Shown piece after piece: positions 59,607 through 64,000 of a stretch of 64,000 nucleotides of DNA. The position numbers and the translations under genes are program-made. The notes beneath the pieces are model-generated. The model saw nothing but the letters and a program-made list of their open reading frames with translations, ran no database searches and was not told the DNA's origin. The first letter of the stretch is position 1; each line of letters opens with the position of its first letter. Source of the stretch: Gemella haemolysans (lineage in GTDB: Bacteria > Bacillota > Bacilli > Staphylococcales > Gemellaceae). The stretch is taken from contig NZ_CP050965.1 of NCBI RefSeq assembly GCF_012273215.1, positions 1 through 64,000 on the forward strand, given 5' to 3'.

Positions 59607-59750
59607 CCTTACTATTTTTGTGTAGCTTGCGACACCTCCATATCTTTTGTTGTACAAAAGGATATTCCGGTTAAGAAATAAGCCTGTAGTCTTATTTCTT
59701 CGCAGTAAAACACTATTGTGTTTTACTTTAGCTACTATAAAATAGTAAGG
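59607..59750. repeat. Multi-branched palindromic element, about 144 nt
   Basis: A 12-bp perfect outer stem CCTTACTATTTT/AAAATAGTAAGG plus GTAGC/GCTAC encloses three hairpins: ATATC.TTTTGT/ACAAAA.GATAT, AGAAATAA/TTATTTCT and GTAAAACAC-tatt-GTGTTTTAC. It fills most of the 377-base gap between hpf and the DJ-1 gene. It could be a mobile palindrome (MITE-like) or a leader RNA of the DJ-1 gene. Confidence 0.6.
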
Positions 59751-59865
59751 GGAATAAAAAACTAATTGGATACAATAAGAGTACAGAAAAAATACATATA
59801 AGAGAGTGTTTCTTCTATATCGTATATCATTTCTTATTAGTTTTATTTTATTGTATTTATAAAGA

Positions 59866-59897
59866 AAAATCAACCACCTACGGAAGATGGTTGATTA
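59866..59897 (-). terminator. Terminator of hpf
   Basis: Minus strand AATCAACCA-tcttccgtagg-TGGTTGATT followed by TTTC. Directly after the hpf stop. Confidence 0.8.
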
Positions 59898-59916
59898 AGT
59901 TTAAACTCATTGTTAA

Positions 59917-60462
59917 TTATTTAGAAATTTCTAGAACTCCGTATCCAGTGTCACGGCGTTTGTATACTACTGAAATTTCGTTTGTATTGCTGTCTAAGAA
60001 TGCGAAGAAATCGTGTCCTAGAAGTTCCATTTGGAATACAGCTTCTTCTCTTGTCATTGGTTCTACTTTAAGTTGTTTAACTTTACCGAAATCTAATGTA
60101 GTTTCTTCAGCTTCTTCTAACTCGTTAGTAAGAAGATTTTCTTCAACAAATCCTTTTTCGCGTCCTTTTCTATTGATTTTAGTTTTGTGTTTTCTCATTT
60201 GACGTTCAAGTTTGTCTACAACTAAATCAACAGCTGCGTATAAATCTTCGTTAGTTTCTTCTGCACGAAGTGTTACACCTTTAAGTGGCACAGTGATTTC
60301 AATTTTTTTCTTATTATTTTTGTATACTTTAGCATTAGCATAAACGTTTGCTTCTAAACTGTCAGCAAAGTATTTTTCTAATTTAGAAACTTTGTTTTCA
60401 ACATACTCTCTAATTGCTTGAGTAATCTCTAAATTTTCTCCTCGTACTTGATATCTTAACAT
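59917..60462 (-). CDS. hpf: Ribosome hibernation promoting factor, long form, 181 aa
   Basis: Pairs 70S ribosomes into inactive 100S dimers in stationary phase or stress. Residues 1-105 are the 30S-binding S30AE domain (LEITQAIREYVENKVSKLEK, GVTLRAEETNEDLYAAVDLV); residues 125-181 are the dimerising tail (EPMTREEAVFQMELLGHDFF, FLDSNTNEISVVYKRRDTGYG) of the long form. AAAGGAG site. A promoter with a hairpin leader precedes it. Confidence 0.95.
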   Translation of the reverse strand: MLRYQVRGENLEITQAIREYVENKVSKLEKYFADSLEANVYANAKVYKNNKKKIEITVPLKGVTLRAEETNEDLYAAVDLVVDKLERQMRKHKTKINRKGREKGFVEENLLTNELEEAEETTLDFGKVKQLKVEPMTREEAVFQMELLGHDFFAFLDSNTNEISVVYKRRDTGYGVLEISK

Positions 60463-60479
60463 TTTAAAGCACTCCTTTC

Positions 60480-60516
60480 ATAAAGTAGCCTAGCTACTTT
60501 ATAGGGGGTTCCCCCT
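60480..60516 (-). promoter_or_regulatory. Two back-to-back hairpins in the hpf leader
   Basis: Minus strand: AGGGGG-aa-CCCCCT followed at once by ATAAAGTAGC-tag-GCTACTTTAT, ending five bases before the AAAGGAG-type site. The structure could control translation or RNA stability. The upstream promoter reads TTGCTA, 17 bases, TATAAT (60533-60561). Confidence 0.65.
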
Positions 60517-60532
60517 CTTTTTATAGTTTTAT

Positions 60533-60561
60533 TATACCACTTTTTGATAACGTTAGCAATA
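60533..60561 (-). promoter_or_regulatory. Promoter of hpf
   Basis: Minus strand TTGCTA, 17-base spacer, TATAAT with TG extension (TGGTATAAT). No sigma-B-type box noticed. Confidence 0.65.
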
Positions 60562-60604
60562 TAGTTTGCATAAAAATGTCGCTTTTATAAAATGGATATT
60601 TATT

Positions 60605-60633
60605 TTGCTTTATAAATATATTTTTGTTAAAAT
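60605..60633 (+). promoter_or_regulatory. Candidate promoter of comFA-comFC
   Basis: TTGCTT, 17 bases, TAAAAT with TG extension, 121 bases before comFA. I did not see a clear competence-sigma (cin/com) box, so natural regulation is open. Confidence 0.5.
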
Positions 60634-60753
60634 AAAATTAAATATAGCAAACATAGAAGTTAGAAAGAATTGTAAAAGCTTAAGATGTTAACTAAATGAG
60701 TAAAAATAATCTGAAAATTTAATAAATATTTACAGATAAGGAGGGGAGAAATA

Positions 60754-62292
60754 ATGTTTTTTAGGGAGTACTGTGAATTTATAGAAGCACTTTATATAAT
60801 TTATTATTCAAAAATGGATGACTATGAGAAAAAAATTAATTATAGAAGAATCAAAGACAGTTATGATAGTTTTGGGAAAAGAAACGATGATTTTGAAGAA
60901 ATTTATGATGAGATAATTACAGGAGCAGTCTATACTTTGAAAGAAAGTGATTTAACTTTTTTGAAGAAGTACGATGGGCTGCTTTTGTCTATTTCTAGAT
61001 TACTCAATTTAAAAATTAAATTACACTGTTTAGATAATTGTCCGTATATCCAAAAGTTGTATTCAGTTGAGTTGGTCGGAGATAAATATCATTGTCTACA
61101 ATGTGATAATAGAGATCAAAATTTATTTTTTAGTTTTGAAAATAATAATCTAAAGACTACATATTGTAGGAGATGTATTTCTTTTGGAAGAAGTGATGAT
61201 AATTTTATAAAATTTCATGTTAATATTCCAGTATCAAAAATTGAGGCACCTAAACGACCAAGTGTAAAGCTGAGTGATATTCAGGAACTAGCGAGTATAG
61301 GATTGGTAGAGAATACTAGAAAAGATTTAAGTACACTAGTTTGGGCTGTTTGTGGAGCGGGAAAGACAGAAATAGTTTACGAGGTGATTTATCAAGCGAT
61401 CCTAGAAAATAAAACTATTTGTTTAGCTATTCCAAGGAGAGATGTAGTTAAAGAATTATTTGAAAGATTTTCTCGCGATTTTAGTGGTTATCCTATAAAC
61501 GTCTTACACGGAGAAGAGAAGGTACTAGAAGAATCTAATTTTTATATAATGACTACTCACCAACTTGTGAAATACTACAATTATTTTGATATAGTGATAA
61601 TTGATGAGGTAGATGCTTTTCCGTATTCTGGAGATGAATGTTTAGAAAATGGTGCGAAAACAAGTTTAAAAAATAATGGAGTACTTGTGTTTTTATCAGC
61701 TACACCATCAAATAGAATTAAGGCTAGTGTCGATGAAATTATTAAAATACCTATAAGATATCATAGATATTTGTTGCCTGTTCCGAAAATTAAAATTGAA
61801 AAGACAGAGGTGTTTGATTTTACGAAGAAATCCAAATTTATAGAGAAATTTATAAAAGGCAGGTTAGCTAAAAACAGACGAATTTTAATATTTGTCCCTG
61901 AAATAAAAATGTGTGAGACGGCAGTACTTTATCTTAGAAATATTTTTCCAGATGATATTATTATAGATTTTGTGTATAGTGAAGATAAAAATAGAAGCGA
62001 GAAGATTAGGAAGTTTTATGATAGGAAAATAGATATTTTTGTAACTACTACTATATTAGAACGCGGTGTGACTTTTGATTATTTAGATGTGATAATTTTT
62101 GATGCAAAACATATAAATTTCACAAAGTCAGCATTAATCCAAATTTCTGGGAGAGTAGGAAGAAAGGATTATGATAATAGTGGGGATATAGTATTTTTAT
62201 CAGATAAAATTAGCGGGGAGATGAAATCGGCGATTAAGGAAATAGAATACATGAATAACCTGGCTAAATATAGAAAGTTAAATAGGCGGTAG
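60754..62292 (+). CDS. comFA: ComFA DEAD/DEAH-box-like DNA translocation ATPase, 512 aa
   Basis: Helps pull transforming single strands across the membrane. Zinc-finger Cys pairs lie near residues 108-145 (YHCLQCDN, TYCRRC). Helicase motifs: Walker A WAVCGAGKTEI (about residue 200), DEVD box IIDEVDAFPY, motif III FLSATPS, and motif VI region QISGRVGRKDYDNSG. AGGAGGGGAG site. Forms an operon with comFC. Confidence 0.95.
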   Translation: MFFREYCEFIEALYIIYYSKMDDYEKKINYRRIKDSYDSFGKRNDDFEEIYDEIITGAVYTLKESDLTFLKKYDGLLLSISRLLNLKIKLHCLDNCPYIQKLYSVELVGDKYHCLQCDNRDQNLFFSFENNNLKTTYCRRCISFGRSDDNFIKFHVNIPVSKIEAPKRPSVKLSDIQELASIGLVENTRKDLSTLVWAVCGAGKTEIVYEVIYQAILENKTICLAIPRRDVVKELFERFSRDFSGYPINVLHGEEKVLEESNFYIMTTHQLVKYYNYFDIVIIDEVDAFPYSGDECLENGAKTSLKNNGVLVFLSATPSNRIKASVDEIIKIPIRYHRYLLPVPKIKIEKTEVFDFTKKSKFIEKFIKGRLAKNRRILIFVPEIKMCETAVLYLRNIFPDDIIIDFVYSEDKNRSEKIRKFYDRKIDIFVTTTILERGVTFDYLDVIIFDAKHINFTKSALIQISGRVGRKDYDNSGDIVFLSDKISGEMKSAIKEIEYMNNLAKYRKLNRR

Positions 62293-62295
62293 AAT

Positions 62296-62892
62296 ATGAA
62301 TTGTAGTTTTTGTGGATCGGAAATTAGGAGTAAGTTAGGTTTCGATACAATTTTCAAAACAAGAGAAAAATTTCAACTGTGTGCTGAATGTAAGGAACAT
62401 CTTGATATAAATGTGTTAGAAGTAGGAGAATACACGCTCTATTATTTCTCTGATTATGAGTTTGTCAAAGATGATATTTATTCGATAAAATATTTTGGAG
62501 ATGTAGCGTGTGCGCTGAAGTTTAAAAATTTGTTTAAACAATTTCTATCTTTAAATAAGTTTGATTTGATAACGATTGTACCTGCTAATGAGATTCGGGA
62601 GATTATACGTGGATTTGATCATATTGAACAGCTATGCAAAATGTGCGACATTAATTTTGAGAAGATACTAGGCTGTGAATATAGAGAAAAACAGGCGAAA
62701 CTTCATAAAGAGAGAGGGGAGAATAAATACTATATTCTACCTAATGGACAAAATTTGGGAACTGTTAGAAGTATGTTGATTATTGATGATATATTTACAA
62801 GTGGTAATACCTTACTAGGTTGTGCTAAAACTATAAGAGAACTTTATCCAAAGATAAATATAAGTTTTTTAACGTTATCGAAAGTAATATAA
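62296..62892 (+). CDS. comFC: ComFC phosphoribosyltransferase-like competence protein, 198 aa
   Basis: N-terminal zinc ribbon (CSFCGSEIRSK, QLCAECKEHL) and a C-terminal phosphoribosyltransferase signature MLIIDDIFTSGNTLLGCAK near residue 160. Required with ComFA for DNA uptake in related naturally competent bacteria. Starts four bases after comFA; coupled expression. Confidence 0.95.
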   Translation: MNCSFCGSEIRSKLGFDTIFKTREKFQLCAECKEHLDINVLEVGEYTLYYFSDYEFVKDDIYSIKYFGDVACALKFKNLFKQFLSLNKFDLITIVPANEIREIIRGFDHIEQLCKMCDINFEKILGCEYREKQAKLHKERGENKYYILPNGQNLGTVRSMLIIDDIFTSGNTLLGCAKTIRELYPKINISFLTLSKVI

Positions 62893-62914
62893 TAATAATC
62901 TGAGTATTTTTTAC

Positions 62915-62942
62915 TTAACAACTTAGATATTTGTGGTATAAT
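62915..62942 (+). promoter_or_regulatory. Promoter upstream of hairpin elements and transporter
   Basis: TTAACA, 16-base spacer, TATAAT with TG extension (TGGTATAAT). The RNA would start near 62950 and run through both hairpins at 62978-63091 toward the transporter gene. Confidence 0.6.
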
Positions 62943-62977
62943 GTTAAAGTTGATTTTAAATGTTGTCTTAGAAAGGT

Positions 62978-63091
62978 TGGGAGTGACTCAAAAATCGTGA
63001 TTTCGTAGAAATCGATTTTGTCGAGTCACCCCCGCAAAGTTTATTAGATATCTAAAAAGCTCTTATAAAGCGCATTTAGATATCAATAAAC
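62978..63091 (+). repeat. Two long hairpins in the intergenic leader, candidate dispersed repeat or sRNA
   Basis: Hairpin one: GTGACTC (62983-62989) and AAAATCG pair with CGATTTT and GAGTCAC (63023-63029), with an inner GATTTC/GAAATC; flanks GGGA/CCCCC. Hairpin two: GTTTATT-GATATCTAAA (63039-63056) pairs with TTTAGATATC-AATAAAC (63075-63091), one bulged A. The GGTTGGGAGTG start recalls intergenic repeat RNAs of staphylococci (from memory). No T-run terminator follows. Confidence 0.6.
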
Positions 63092-63170
63092 CACTGCGTC
63101 TATGAATTCTCATATAAATTATGTTAATTTTTAGAACTTTTGGAACAACCTCAAATTATACAGCTAGGAG

Positions 63171-64000
63171 ATGGTTAAAACAAAAATTTTATTTTCATTT
63201 ATAATGATCGCATTAATTTTAATTTTAGTAGTTTTCTTATCTAAGAAATTTGAATTAAATAAAGATCAAATTATTATATTCTGGATATTAGTTTTATTTT
63301 GGTCGGCAATAAGTATTATTAGAGCATATAGAAAATTATATGCCATAACGCCGATTGAACAAGGGGGACTTTCGTTAACTCCTGTACTTGCTGCACAGAT
63401 TGCTGCAGGGTATGGACTTATGAGTTTAATTGTAAGGTTGCCGATGTTTTTAGCGAGTGATATTTTTAAGAGAAGAAAAATATTCGTACAGATCTCATTA
63501 TTTTTACTAATTGTAACATCGTTTTTAGTTGCATTTAACGGAAGTTATGTGACGTTATACCTATCTTCATTATCTTTAGGTATAAGTGCAACAATGCTTG
63601 CCTTATTTAATGTTATTTTCTCAGAAACATTTTCGAGAGATAAGGCTGCGGTATCAGTTTCGATATTATCTGTAGCACCGTTATTAGCTGAATTTATCGC
63701 TGCACCGATACAATATGTTTTCACTATGAATACATATAAACACTTTGATTATATGTGGATAGTAGCGGGAGTTATAGCGGTAGTAACGTTCATATTATCA
63801 TTTATGATGAAAGATTATCGCCCAATCGATAGTGATTTCTCATTTGATAAAGTAAAAGTAGTAATTAAGCATAAGAGTTTTATTTATATTTGTTTATTAG
63901 CATTGTTACTTTCATTTATTAAATTCTCAACAAGTGGAGCTAATATGATAGCTTATGGTAAAACAGAGCTAAACATGACGCCACTTATGCTTGCGTATAT
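63171..64000 (+). CDS. Major facilitator superfamily transporter, partial (runs off the window)
   Basis: Open from 63171 to the window end, at least 276 residues. Many hydrophobic helices (FSFIMIALILILVVFL, IIIFWILVLFWSAISII and later ones) and the MFS-type loop LPMFLASDIFKRRKIFV after the second helix pair. Substrate unknown. The start is uncertain: AGGAG directly abuts the ATG at 63171, a TAG lies two codons upstream, and the next ATG (63204) lacks a site. Confidence 0.8.
   Translation, partial: MVKTKILFSFIMIALILILVVFLSKKFELNKDQIIIFWILVLFWSAISIIRAYRKLYAITPIEQGGLSLTPVLAAQIAAGYGLMSLIVRLPMFLASDIFKRRKIFVQISLFLLIVTSFLVAFNGSYVTLYLSSLSLGISATMLALFNVIFSETFSRDKAAVSVSILSVAPLLAEFIAAPIQYVFTMNTYKHFDYMWIVAGVIAVVTFILSFMMKDYRPIDSDFSFDKVKVVIKHKSFIYICLLALLLSFIKFSTSGANMIAYGKTELNMTPLMLAY

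Noticed and set aside
59532-59873. 113-residue minus-strand frame overlapping the DJ-1 start
   Set aside because: Runs through the palindromic element, lacks a ribosome site and has no protein-like composition.

Overview
The window is low-GC Bacillota DNA (AT-rich, AGGAGG-type ribosome sites, TTGACA/TATAAT promoters, many TGn-extended -10 boxes). The chromosomal tail (56340-64000) carries comFA-comFC, a long-form hpf, a DJ-1/PfpI gene, an iron-containing alcohol dehydrogenase and an HD phosphohydrolase. Together with the phage gene families this suggests a Gemella-like or streptococcus-related coccus. The genus is inference.

Nearly everything before 56340 is a temperate siphophage. One full genome unit runs from 15017 to 56339 (41,323 bp). 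It starts at the integrase end and finishes at the attachment core in front of the HD-domain gene. Positions 1-15016 are the right-hand third of a second copy lying directly upstream, so the window shows either a tandem double prophage or an assembly that runs around a circular phage genome. The upstream copy matches the downstream one except for a dense crop of single-base indels between about 2650 and 7020 (net loss 27 bases), which break the tape measure, distal tail and tail-associated genes, plus a few isolated indels.

Unit layout: leftward tyrosine integrase (15073-16098); a non-coding block with four separate promoter-RNA-terminator units (16290-16866); leftward PemK/MazF-like gene and CI repressor in one operon; CI/Cro switch with four GTTCAA-type operators (18360-18724); a leftward membrane-protein gene; a rightward early operon of small genes and HTH proteins, MazG-like protein, ERF annealing protein, SSB, replication initiator with an iteron origin inside it, RusA resolvase, two DNA methyltransferases and many small membrane or coiled-coil proteins (19240-32480); late regulator; then terS, terL, SPP1-type portal, Mu F-like protein, scaffold, capsid, connectors, tail tube, chaperones with a likely -1 frameshift, tape measure, DUF6711 protein, 1484-residue tail-associated protein, small baseplate genes, holin, BppU-type fibre, second holin and amidase endolysin.

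After the lysis genes each copy ends in a small cassette: a promoter with a perfect 22-bp palindromic operator, a 41-residue hydrophobic peptide, a 27-residue membrane peptide and a 158-residue HTH protein. It is followed by a structured ncRNA of about 190 nt with its own promoter and terminator, four integrase arm-type repeats in helical phase, and the core site. The most novel-looking parts are the left-end RNA block beside the PemK-like gene and the right-end peptide/HTH/ncRNA cassette.
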